Shown piece by piece: positions 1 through 8,254 of a stretch of DNA of 20,077 nucleotides (its first letter is position 1; each line of letters opens with the position of its first letter). The stretch is taken from the NCBI GenBank assembly GCA_000697335.1, contig JNEM01008248.1, positions 1 to 20,077 on the forward strand. Direction: 5' to 3'. The DNA is from Conidiobolus incongruus B7586. Lineage: Eukaryota > Entomophthoromycota > Entomophthoromycetes > Entomophthorales > Conidiobolaceae. The position numbers and the translations under genes were made by a program. The notes beneath the pieces were generated by a model that saw nothing but the letters and a program-made list of their open reading frames with translations, made no database searches and was not told the origin of the DNA.

Positions 1-385
1 AATTAAAATTAATTTTTTAAATTTTAACAAGGTTTAAATAATTTCTCTCTTAATTTTAAAATAATTAACCTAATAATAAATTGTTAATTTAAATTATAAT
101 TTATTTTGAAAAGTTAATTATAAATTTTAAATAATTTTAAAAGATTTATGGTTTAGTTTTATTAATACTAAAATAAAAAAATTTTGATAATCATTATTTA
201 GTTTAAGTATAATTAAATTTAACAATTAATTTTAAGAAATTATTTTTTTAATTAAAAAAATTATTATATATATAGTTCAAAACTATATATTTTCTTATTT
301 GTTTTGTATATATTTTTTTATTTCAAATTAATAATAACTTTAAGAAATGAGAAATTAAAAAATTTCCCATTTTTTTGATTCTATT
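1..385. repeat. End of a dispersed AT-rich repeat, copy 1 (cut by window edge)
   Basis: This stretch aligns in the same orientation with about 6010-6400. Shared blocks include a run around 126-150 (ATTTTAAATAATTTTAAAAG against ATATTAAATAATTTTAAAGG near 6128-6152), the TAATRCTAAAATAAAA block, the TTTTGATRATCAYTATTTARTTT block, and the last segment AAAAAATTTSCCATTYTTTT. The similarity extends over several hundred bases with small gaps and looks like roughly 70-75 percent by eye. It stops at about 380-385 here and about 6400 in the other copy. The copy continues off the left edge, so its full length is unknown. I read it as one terminus of a mobile element. Confidence 0.6.
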
Positions 386-1725
386 ATAATATTCAGAATA
401 ATATTATTATATTTATATCTTTTAAGATACCAAATATAATAAATTAATTATAATAATAAAACAAAAATATTAGATAAAAAAATCTGTTATGGAAATATAT
501 TATTTTAAAATTAATTTGAAAGTTTTGACTAATATGAGTTGATATTATTATATTAAGATTAAGCTCATTATAATTTCCTTATATACCCTTTTATTTTATA
601 TTTTATCATTTTTACTTTATCAGCTCATATAATTGATTATTATATTATTATCTAGTCTAGGTAGCTTAGGCATTAATACCAATTGGGTATTTTTACTAGA
701 GTGGGATATTTTTATGTTTATTATTCTCTAAATAAGTAATGAGGCTTATTAATGATATTATGATATTTATATTAATTCATTGCTATCTTAATTATTATTA
801 TGAGAAATCCTACTCCATAGTTAAAAGATGTATTATATTATATCCATATCTTAAACTATATTAAATTGATTATAATAACTTTACAAGTAATACTTAAAAT
901 CCAATAGTTGAATAGATAAACAAATTATTATTGTAGCGTAATAAATATCTACTTAACTAGCCAATATCATATTCATTTCTTTCAATATCCAATTGAATTT
1001 TAAGTTGAACAACTTTGTCTAAGTAGACTATTAAACAAATATTTTTTTAGAAAAATTAAGGTTTGAATAATATAATAGTAGGAATGAGATTGAAACTACA
1101 CTAAATTATGATATTAACTATTTTAAAATAAATAATGAACCTAACTATTTATAGTAAATAGAAATAGATAAAAATTGGTAAGTATCTGGATCACTGAAAT
1201 GTTGATTCGTTGAAATGGATTTTAAAATAATTTTAGAATTTAGCATTGTTTATCATTATCATAAAAGAATTGGTAATTTTGTCAATATATCAATATATTA
1301 AAATCTAAATTAAAATTTTATAACTTTTCAATATTGTAGAAATATTTTAATTATGATTTGTACACTAAATTCTATAACTTCACCAACATACTAGAAATAT
1401 GATTTAATATTGCAAAAGAGAATCATATTACAAATACAAGAATCCAAACTATGATCATATGATCATATATAATTGGTCTGAAAATTCAAATCAAACATAA
1501 TTGGAATCAAACTAATTGCCAGAATACCCTAGGGATTAAGAATAAGTCCCACCTATAAACAGAACTGACAAAACAAAGAAAGAAACGTGACCGAAGATAT
1601 CTAGCATCGTGGACCCAAAACAGAAATCGCTTAGTTATTTTAATAAAAACCAGTCCAAAAGGAGCTCACCTACTCAAATCTTATTAACCAATTAAAATTC
1701 AAAATTGTGTGACACCTTTACTCTC
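386..1725. other. AT-rich intergenic stretch upstream of gene A; no gene seen
   Basis: No open frame or RNA gene can be supported here. It holds a short hairpin at about 681-700 (AATACC...GGTATT), a diverged tandem pair with a 54-nt period (about 1317-1348 and 1371-1402, both carrying TATAACTT...TAGAAATAT), and a perfect 16-nt palindrome at 1451-1466. From about 1490 to 1800 the base composition is less AT-extreme, as expected for the promoter and 5' leader of gene A. Confidence 0.5.
1451..1466. promoter_or_regulatory. Perfect palindrome upstream of gene A
   Basis: ATGATCATATGATCAT is self-complementary and is also a direct repeat of the palindromic octamer ATGATCAT. It lies about 345 nt before the start codon of gene A. 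It could bind a dimeric regulator, but in DNA this AT-rich it may be chance. No matching palindrome was noticed upstream of genes B-D. Confidence 0.2.
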
Positions 1726-1728
1726 TAA

Positions 1729-1736
1729 CCCATAAT
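1729..1736 (+). promoter_or_regulatory. Shared upstream octamer CCCATAAT, gene A
   Basis: The octamer lies 81 nt before the ATG at 1810, in the context TAACCCATAATATTA. The same CCCAYAAT element occurs 69-81 nt upstream of genes B, C and D, while most other upstream sequence does not match, so it stands out as conserved. It could be a core promoter element or an activator site; the sequence does not say which. Confidence 0.5.
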
Positions 1737-1809
1737 ATTATTTTGTCATGAATTGTCAAAATAAACCTTATATTGACTAACTAACTAATCAGAACTCAAA
1801 TAAATTTAA

Positions 1810-3492
1810 ATGCATCGTAAAAAATCTATAATAAAATATGAAATTTGTTATAATTGTAAGAATGAGGTGACTTATTCGAATAACCAATATTGTAAAAAAT
1901 GCATGTTAAAAAATTTCAATAAAAGTCATAAATTTTTTGCTTATGAGTTCAAAGTTAAAAATAGAGATATTCAGAAAGGTAGATAAAATTAAATAAACTG
2001 AATTTATTAAAAAATTGACAAAAGGTTATTAGAAACCAAAATAATTCAGCAAAATAGCAAACTCAATTCAAAATATATTATAGTACCAATTGAGAAGAAT
2101 ATATTTCCTAAATTAAAATTTACGAGGTTTCAGGATATTGATCACTTAACAAAATATGTTATTCACAGCAATCAATTGCAATTCTCACAGTTTATCTTTA
2201 CAATCTCTGCGGATTTGAAGAGAGTTCCCCAAATTAAAGCAATTATTTCTATGAATCAAGATGTGATTCCACAATGTAGGTGGAATTGGGAATTAAAGAT
2301 TATGCCATTGTCGCCAGTTGCTAGGAGTTTGCAGATAGTTTGTGATCAAGAATTTTGGGATAACTTGCTAGTTTTGTACCTTACAAAATTTCATCCAATG
2401 TGGCCCTATTTAAATTTGAAAATTTTTGATCCTAAGACTGTTTCGCCATTACTCATGCATGCAATTTATTATTGTGGATATCAGTATCGTCAAGATAAAC
2501 CTGAGGAATTAACCAAGTATATGGAGTCATTAGCACACCAAAGTTTGAAAAAGATTATTATGAAACCATGTTTAAATCACGTCCAAGCACTCTTAATATT
2601 TACAAATATATTTCAATTGAGGGGTGACATGATATTGGCAAGAGCTTATCAATCTCACTTGACTAGAATGACATATATGCTAGGCGTACATATAGATTCT
2701 GCAAAATTTGAGCGCAACCTTAGGTATGATCGAAAATTAGTGCACCGAAGAGTAGCTATTACAAATCATAATATTAATGGAACTCTTGGCATATATCCTA
2801 ACTATATTTCTGAATTACCCAAGTGGGACCCCCAGCTGTATGATCATTTATACGATGCATCCAATCCATTCCACATTCCATTAAAGGCACTGAATACTGA
2901 AGAAAACCTCATCAGTTTAAAATTATCGAAACTTACTCATCAATTCTGCGATGGGTGCCTGTACTCCATTCAACAAATTCCTACAACAAATGACATGATC
3001 ATGAAAAAGCAATTGCATCGGAATTTGGACCAACTGGAAAAATACTTCTCCATTATTGATAGTGGCGTACAACTCCTCATTCGCGAATATCCCCACTTCA
3101 CAACCTATATTCATGTGATGTTTTCCGAGTTGAAACTTTCGTACTATGATTTGACACTTGGTATTCTAATTCAATTTCAAAACCTCACGCCTGGGCAACC
3201 CTCACAATCTATTACAAACCGTATGTTCACTATCAGTAATGCTATGACCTCCATCATCCTGTCACTACCCCAACTTGAAATCTCATTGCAATACTTTGGA
3301 TATCTGGTGTGCATGATTTATTTCAAAATATTTAATTACTGTTCCCATTTGCAACAATTCACTATCTATCACAATTTACGAAAGTTGATAAATTTGTTAA
3401 AGTTAAATTTTATAGAATTACATAATTTAAATTATTTAATTATAATGACAGGATATAAATTAGTGAAAAATCAATTTAAAATACAATTTTAA
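1810..3492 (+). CDS. Gene A: zinc-knuckle fungal transcription-factor-like protein, two exons
   Basis: The gene is join(1810..1978, 2033..3492), giving 542 residues. Exon 1 is 169 nt and opens with an ATG at 1810. It encodes a Cys4 motif, C13-x2-C16-x11-C28-x2-C31, rich in Lys. The intron (1979-2032, 54 nt) begins GTAGAT, ends TTATTAG and is phase 1. Splicing joins exon 1 to a frame that is open from 2033 to the TAA at 3490. The N-terminal part of exon 2 has the family block FQDIDHLTKYVIHSN. Residues about 260-280 (RAYQSHLTRMTYMLGVHIDS) and about 301-314 (NHNINGTLGIYPNY) match the fungal transcription-factor MHR pattern (ARMAxxLGLHxD, then DRxxSxxLGRP). Role: probably a nuclear regulator, by inference from family pattern only. 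It is the most divergent of the four members and the closest relative of the adjacent decayed copy. No target or partner can be named. Confidence 0.82.
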
Positions 3493-3709
3493 AAATTTAA
3501 TTAAAAAATTTTGTCAATAATAAAAGTGTTAAACATTTATACTTATTTAAAATTGAATTTTTTTATAATTCATGATATTATAAGAAACAATATCAATTTC
3601 AAAAACTTTTTCAAAAATATAATATTATCATTCAAAAAAATTTATATATCGAATAATGTTTTTTAATATTATCAATTATTAATTAATTTTAATTTATAGC
3701 AATATTATA
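3493..3709. other. 3' flank of gene A, AT-rich
   Basis: This short AT-only stretch separates the end of gene A from the eroded 3' end of the convergent pseudogene. AATAAA-like strings occur (for example AATAATAAAAG near 3515-3525) and could serve polyadenylation. Nothing else is supported. Confidence 0.35.
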
Positions 3710-3735
3710 GTTATAAAATTAAAATTAATTAATTA
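3679..3735. repeat. Inverted repeat, 17-20 bp arms
   Basis: The left arm 3679-3698 (TTAATTAATTTTAATTTATA) is matched by the reverse complement of about 3714-3735, with one extra T in the right arm and a loop of about 15 nt. It lies between the ends of gene A and the convergent pseudogene. It could form a cruciform or RNA hairpin, but low sequence complexity makes chance possible. Confidence 0.4.
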
Positions 3736-3785
3736 AATCAAATTTTGTTATATATAATGTTTCAATAACGAAAATTTGATTAAAT
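3733..3785. repeat. Second, adjacent inverted repeat, about 20 bp arms
   Basis: The left arm 3733-3751 (TTAAATCAAATTTTGTTAT) pairs with 3765-3785, whose reverse complement is ATTTAATCAAATTTTCGTTAT. There is one mismatch and one bulge, and the loop is about 13 nt. It directly abuts the preceding hairpin. It also falls within the part of the pseudogene that still aligns weakly with the C-terminal codons of gene A. Confidence 0.4.
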
Positions 3786-4660
3786 TCTCTTAATTGATAA
3801 ATCTCTTAAGATTTGATGGGTTATTGACGATTTTAAAGTACATCATACTGACTTAATGGGTGTAGTGGTCGGTATTCAGCTCAAAGTTTGATAGGTGAGT
3901 ATGATGGTGGTCATAGTATGACAGATAGTCAATATCTGTTTGATCACAGGTTGAAATGAAAGATTGAGCGTTTGAAAGTGGTTATCTATGCCTAACATCA
4001 TGCCATAGTATAATAGTTTGAACTCTGTATAGTTATTGAATTGAGCCCTGGAAGTGAGACATCAATAGATTAGTTGGTTATTATCTCATCAAATTCGAAA
4101 AGATACTGGGTTAGAGGATATTATTTGCAATGCAGTTGTTTAATCATGATATTGAGATAAGAAGTGGGTATAAATAAGATGGAACAAAGACATCTGTTGC
4201 AGAATTGGTGGGTTAATTTCTATATACTTAAATTTTCTTGTGTTGAATCCATTAAACTGGAAGTTATATGTACTGGAACCATTGTACATATGGTTATAAA
4301 GATCTAGATTCCAAATGAATAATTCCAACAGTTTGTAAGGTTACATTCTTAAAATACCATTGAGGTTGTGGTTCACAATAGAAACCATCCTACTCACCAA
4401 CTTTCGATTATCTCTAATATCCCACTAGAATTTGAGTGAATCGACATATATGTCCAGCAAGTATGACATTCATGTTAAACAGGATTGGTATGCTCTTGCC
4501 AATGTCATTTCACTTTCATGTTGGAACAAATCTATAAATATTAAGTTAGACGTGATTCAAACATGGTTTCATAATAATCTTTTTCAAACTTTGATATGCT
4601 AATGACTCCATATACTTGGTTAATTCCCCAGTTTATCTTGATGATACTAATATCTACAAT

Positions 4661-4678
4661 AATATTAGTACAGATATT
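4661..4678. repeat. Left copy of a degenerate direct repeat flanking the insert
   Basis: AATATTAGTACAGATATT resembles AATAAAGTGCAGGTATATT at 6403-6421 once short gaps are allowed. Both align with the same stretch of gene A (around 2450-2470). The pseudogene therefore carries this piece twice, once on each side of the insert, as expected for a target-site duplication that has since diverged. Confidence 0.4.
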
Positions 4679-5559
4679 AAATGATGGTAAAATTTTAAAT
4701 CAAATTTAGCAAGAAGTATTAATATATGATTTATAAAAATCAATACACAATATAAAACTAATATTTTGTTTTATTATTAATACATACTTGCTATACTTTT
4801 AATAAGCTTATAACCCTTAAATTATAGTTTTTTTATTAAAGACTAAAAGTTGATATTTCACAAGCTAATTTAACTTGTTTATAGAAATTTTTTCCCTATA
4901 AACATAATTCTTAATTGACTAAAACAATAATAATTATATAAGGTGTAATCTAATAAATATTCTAGATATAGTATCTTTATTTAATCTTTTATATAAATAA
5001 TTTTTTATAATTTTAATTTTATCTATTTTAAAATTATTATATAATATAATTAGCATCTTTAATATATAATAAAAACACCAATTAGAAAGAGTTTTATTTA
5101 ATATATAAAGTTTTTATTAATTAATTTATCTTAAAAGATTAAATAAGAAAACTATATATTATTATGATTTATTATAATAATTAATATTTATTTATTAAGA
5201 AGTTACTTGTTTATTGAAATTTACAAAGAAAATTATTTTAATTTAACTCTACATTTTATTTAATTTTTAAATAAAAGGTTATATAAAATAATTAAAGTTT
5301 TATTAATTAAAATAAATTATTATAAAAACCTCAGTATTTAGTTATATTTTAATAAATTCTAATAAGCTATATTTACTCTAATTTTTCAAAGTTTTATTAT
5401 ATTATAAGGTATTATTTTTATTTGATAATAAATTAATTTAAGTTTAAACTTTAATATATATAATATACTAAATAAATTAGTATTAAATTATTTATATATT
5501 TCTTTAATTGAAATAAAAAAGTGTTTTTCAATATATATCTTTTATTTTATTATGATGGA

Positions 5560-5985
5560 GAATAATCTTGTCAATTACTCAAGAAACTCTGATTACCACA
5601 GGATTCAAGAAGTTATATTGGAGAAATCATATCCCTTGAACTAGTTGATCCTATTACTTTCTGCCCATAAGTTATTCATGTCCACAAAAATCAACAATGG
5701 AACCTAATATAAGATTATCATAAGCAAACTAATAAACATATCTTCTATCTTCATTTTCAAAAGTATACAGTCTCTAAGTTTTTCTTGTAACCCTCACAAA
5801 AGTGTTAAGTTGTGATGAGTGTGAGATATTTACTTTATTCAAAGAACCTGATTTGTAGCAAGTTATTTTCACCTACTTTAGTGAACCCTAATAATTTCCC
5901 TTAATTCTGTGGTAATTTATTGTTTACCACTGGTGATTCCCCATTTAAGCTTGTAAAACCCATTGTTATCAGTGTTAACCCTTGA
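5560..5985 (-). pseudogene. Unidentified decayed coding-like stretch inside the insertion
   Basis: This 0.4 kb patch is clearly less AT-rich than its surroundings. On the minus strand it gives protein-like runs in more than one frame, for example GKLLGFTKVGENN and FAYDNLILGSIVDFCGHE, interrupted several times. This looks like an old coding sequence under no constraint. I do not recognise the family. It may be cargo of the inserted element, the remains of its own gene, or an older host fragment. Confidence 0.35.
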
Positions 5986-6009
5986 CAATTAATTAATAAA
6001 AAATAAAAA

Positions 6010-6400
6010 CTAAAAATTAATATTTTAAATTCAAATAAATTTCAAATAATATCCTTCATAATTTTAAAGTGATTAACTTAACAATAAGTGGTAGTTTTAG
6101 ATAAAGTATTGTTTTTATAAGTAGTTTATAAATATTAAATAATTTTAAAGGGTTTTTGCTTAAATTTTAATAATGCTAAAATAAAAGACTTTTGATGATC
6201 ACTATTTAATTTGAACATGATTAAACTTAACCTTAAATTTTTAATTAAAAATATTTTACTGAAAAAATAATTATAAATGATATATATAGTTTGATAATAT
6301 TAACACTCTTATATATTTATTATATAATTAATTTTCCAAAACTAATAATATATTGGAAAAATCAAAAAATTAAAAAATTTGCCATTCTTTTCTTTTTGAA
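6010..6400. repeat. Dispersed AT-rich repeat, copy 2 (right end of the insertion)
   Basis: This copy aligns with 1-385 in the same orientation and ends in the same AAAAAATTTGCCATTCTTTT block. The shared end falls within a few bases of the point where pseudogene sequence resumes (about 6403), which supports reading it as a true element terminus. Confidence 0.6.
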
Positions 6401-6402
6401 CG

Positions 6403-6421
6403 AATAAAGTGCAGGTATATT
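6403..6421. repeat. Right copy of the degenerate direct repeat flanking the insert
   Basis: AATAAAGTGCAGGTATATT partners AATATTAGTACAGATATT at 4661-4678. Both correspond to the gene A codons around PLLMHAIYY. Confidence 0.4.
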
Positions 6422-7057
6422 TGATGTCAAAATAATCTTAAGATCAAAAATTTTTGAATTTAAATAGGGCCACATTAGATAAAATTTTGTACATTACAAA
6501 ACTAAAAAATTATCCCAAATTCTCCACAAATTACTTGCAAACTTCTGGGTACCAGAAACAATTACACGGCCGTCACCTACTCCAATATTGATTTATCTTC
6601 TGGATTGGAATTCCTATTCATATGGATAATAGCTGTGATTTGGGGGACTTTCTTGAAATCTGCAAAAATAGTCAAGATCAACTGGAAGAATTGAAAATTT
6701 ATTACCATGAAAAATATATCATGTTAAGTAGTCAATACTTTGAAACTTTGTAAATTTCAATTTCCCAAAAATATACTTTTTAATAATTATAATAACATAT
6801 TTGGTATGGTGTTTAATATTATTTATAATCGATTTTTCTATCACTCAATTTAATTCAATTATTCAATACATTCTTTATATTCAATATATGTTGCCTTTAG
6901 TGACATCTCTATCCTCTTTAATTCAATTGAAAAACTCCCTATTCATATTAAAATACATCATTCTACATTTTTTGAAATATTGTTTGTTAATATAAGTGAC
7001 CTGAATACGACATTTGTAACAAATTTCACATTTGATTATAGATTTTTTATGGTACAC
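6403..7057 (-). pseudogene. Psi, 5' part: exon 1, intron and start of exon 2 of a gene A-type copy
   Basis: The reverse complement from 7057 reads through a recognisable exon 1 (about 7057-6895). The former start codon is GTG, KKSIIKCEICYKC aligns with gene A KKSIIKYEICYNC, and the third motif cysteine has become Phe (QYFKKC). The exon contains an in-frame stop and is 6 nt shorter than the live genes. The former intron donor is GC instead of GT. An acceptor TAG at about 6838 precedes a frame aligning with gene A ETKIIQQ... and then KLKFTRFQDIDHLT. The alignment goes on through ADLKRVPQIKAI, FWDNLLVLYLTKFHP and WPYLNLKIFDPKT, with stops and indels. The intron is still present, so this copy arose by DNA-level duplication, not retroposition. 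It is nearest to gene A and in inverted orientation to it. Confidence 0.85.
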
Positions 7058-7104
7058 CGGAGTTAGGCTTCTGGTGTGAATGATGTATTATAGCTATTTT
7101 TAAT

Positions 7105-7112
7105 GTTTAGGG
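7105..7112 (-). promoter_or_regulatory. Decayed counterpart of the shared upstream octamer, psi
   Basis: On the minus strand TTTCCCTAAACATTA lies 55 nt upstream of the former start codon. It resembles the TTCCCATAATATTA context of the live genes, with a changed core. This is weak on its own but sits in the expected place. Confidence 0.25.
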
Positions 7113-7289
7113 AAATTTAAATTATATAAAAAATTGGAATATTGTGATTGAGAATTGGCGAATGGTAACAGGTCATAAGTTCAAGAGTTAACATTGGCAA
7201 TTTATCTGTTTCATGGGTTCTGAACACAAATTTGATTGAATTCATAGTGTTGTCAATTGAATCATGAATGTAAAATAATGAATATTTAA

Positions 7290-7362
7290 GCCCAAGGCGG
7301 CTGAGTTAGCCAATTATGTGACTAACACCTTCTAGGCCGTAGGTTCGGTACCTAAAGATAGT
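7290..7362 (+). repeat. tRNA-derived sequence, probable SINE head or dead tRNA
   Basis: An A-box-like CGGCTGAGTTAGC (7298-7310) and a B-box-like GGTTCGGTACC (7342-7352) are 44 nt apart start to start, exactly the spacing in a tRNA. The T arm is nearly intact: GTAGG-TTCGGTA-CCTAA, four of five pairs. The acceptor ends do not pair (5' GCCCAAG against 3' AGATAGT) and no convincing anticodon stem forms, so it is not a working tRNA. Body sequence of moderate GC follows to about 7625, including a second CCCAAGG at about 7584-7590. That arrangement would suit a tRNA-derived SINE. Confidence 0.45.
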
Positions 7363-8180
7363 AGGTTTTTGTACAAACAATTAATTAAGCTTATTTTTTT
7401 CCAAATTACCAGAGATTTTGGTGTTTTCGTGGCTTGAAAGGACGTAATACCAGGCGACTAGGGTGGATCGGAAAACCCAAAAAACGCGCTATACCCTTTG
7501 ATCAGGCTAATTAAAATACTGTCACTATACTTCCACGTATCCTATTGGTTGTTTGATTATAATGCTCGAAAAGTGTTGAGGCCCAAGGTCATGAGTATGA
7601 TAGGATGTTTTACTATCCTGATTTAATATTGAACTATATTTCTGATTAATCTATCAATCTAATAATCAATAACTAAACAAATTTGCAATTCAAAAACTAA
7701 AGTTTTAATTAAATGGAATTGAAATGACTAATTCAAGATCATTACAACATATTTTTTGATTTTTAATGGATTAAATATTTACAATTTACTTATTAAGTGA
7801 ATATTATCCAATCTTTCGAATTTTAACTGTGTTAATTATTTTTTAAATTGATTTCAACCTAAATTTCGGAGTGTAACCTGAAATAATAAGCTAAAAATCA
7901 ACGTCATCTAGAATTACTTCATTTCCAATTGAGTTGTTGTTATTACAATTGATCCCAAATTTTCGGTTCAACAATTTTGAGTTGGGTGCTTCCAAAATTG
8001 TATAAAATGGGTATCTAATTATAAATATTAATAATAACCACTGCATTTTAATATTTAGAAACTCCGGGTTTAGGATAAATTCTTAGTATTATCAATTTAA
8101 TCTATTGAATTTAATTGGACAAATATTTTAATAATTCAACCTATATTCAACATTTATGACAATAAATATTCAAAATGATG
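7363..8180. other. Intergenic stretch between the tRNA-like sequence and gene B
   Basis: The segment to about 7625 has higher GC (for example around 7430-7500) and may be the body of the tRNA-derived element. It contains a small hairpin, AGGAT...ATCCT, at about 7602-7619. The remainder is AT-rich upstream DNA of gene B. No gene or RNA is supported. Confidence 0.4.
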
Positions 8181-8185
8181 AGATT

Positions 8186-8193
8186 CCCATAAT
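8186..8193 (+). promoter_or_regulatory. Shared upstream octamer CCCATAAT, gene B
   Basis: The octamer lies 69 nt before the ATG at 8255, in the context ATTCCCATAATATCA. It is the same element as upstream of genes A, C and D. Confidence 0.5.
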
Positions 8194-8254
8194 ATCAATT
8201 CCAATAATCAAATATATAATTTTACCTGTCAAATAATTGGACTTTAATACTAAA

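Larger units (their letters stand above)
3710..4678 (-). pseudogene. Psi, 3' part: decayed copy of the gene A type
   Basis: The reverse complement aligns at nucleotide level with gene A from about the codons for AIYYCGYQYRQDKPEELTKY onward. For example, a stretch near 4595-4620 is nearly identical to gene A at 2510-2535, and the following segment matches KKIIMKPCLNH, the RAYQSHLTRM region and the LYDHLYDASN region. A 62-codon open stretch at 4140-4328 corresponds to gene A ELPKWDPQLYDHLYD and following residues. Many stops and indels break the frame, so this is a pseudogene, not a gene. Similarity fades below about 3820 and is only suggestive to about 3710. It is the downstream half of one copy whose upstream half is at 6403-7057. 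It is convergent with gene A. Confidence 0.85.
4679..6402. mobile_element. About 1.7 kb insertion splitting the pseudogene; unclassified
   Basis: The pseudogene halves on either side are contiguous when laid on gene A, so this segment is an insertion. Its right end (about 6010-6400) is the same dispersed repeat as at 1-385, and that similarity ends where the pseudogene resumes. The two outer ends also look like short imperfect inverted repeats: ATGGTAAAATTTTAAA from about 4684, against the reverse complement of the right end, ATGGCAAATTTTTTAA. The reverse complement of copy 1 ends alike (ATGGGAAATTTTTTAA). Terminal inverted repeats would suggest a non-autonomous DNA transposon, but the apparent flanking duplication is long for that class. 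The left 850 nt is featureless AT-rich DNA; a more GC-rich decayed stretch lies at about 5560-5985. No transposase was recognised. Confidence 0.5.

Noticed and set aside
4140-4328. 62-codon open frame on the minus strand as a separate small gene
   Set aside because: It is a surviving piece of the decayed gene A copy; it aligns with ELPKWDPQLYDHLYD and the following residues of gene A.
5560-5985. Resemblance of the decayed patch to a trypsin-like protease
   Set aside because: A few short words (a GESPVV-like string and a KVIG-like string) suggested it, but they are in the wrong order for that family and no His, Asp, Ser triad context is visible.
6801-6995. 64-codon open frame on the plus strand
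   Set aside because: It runs antisense across exon 1 and the intron of the pseudogene and has only AT-driven hydrophobic codons.
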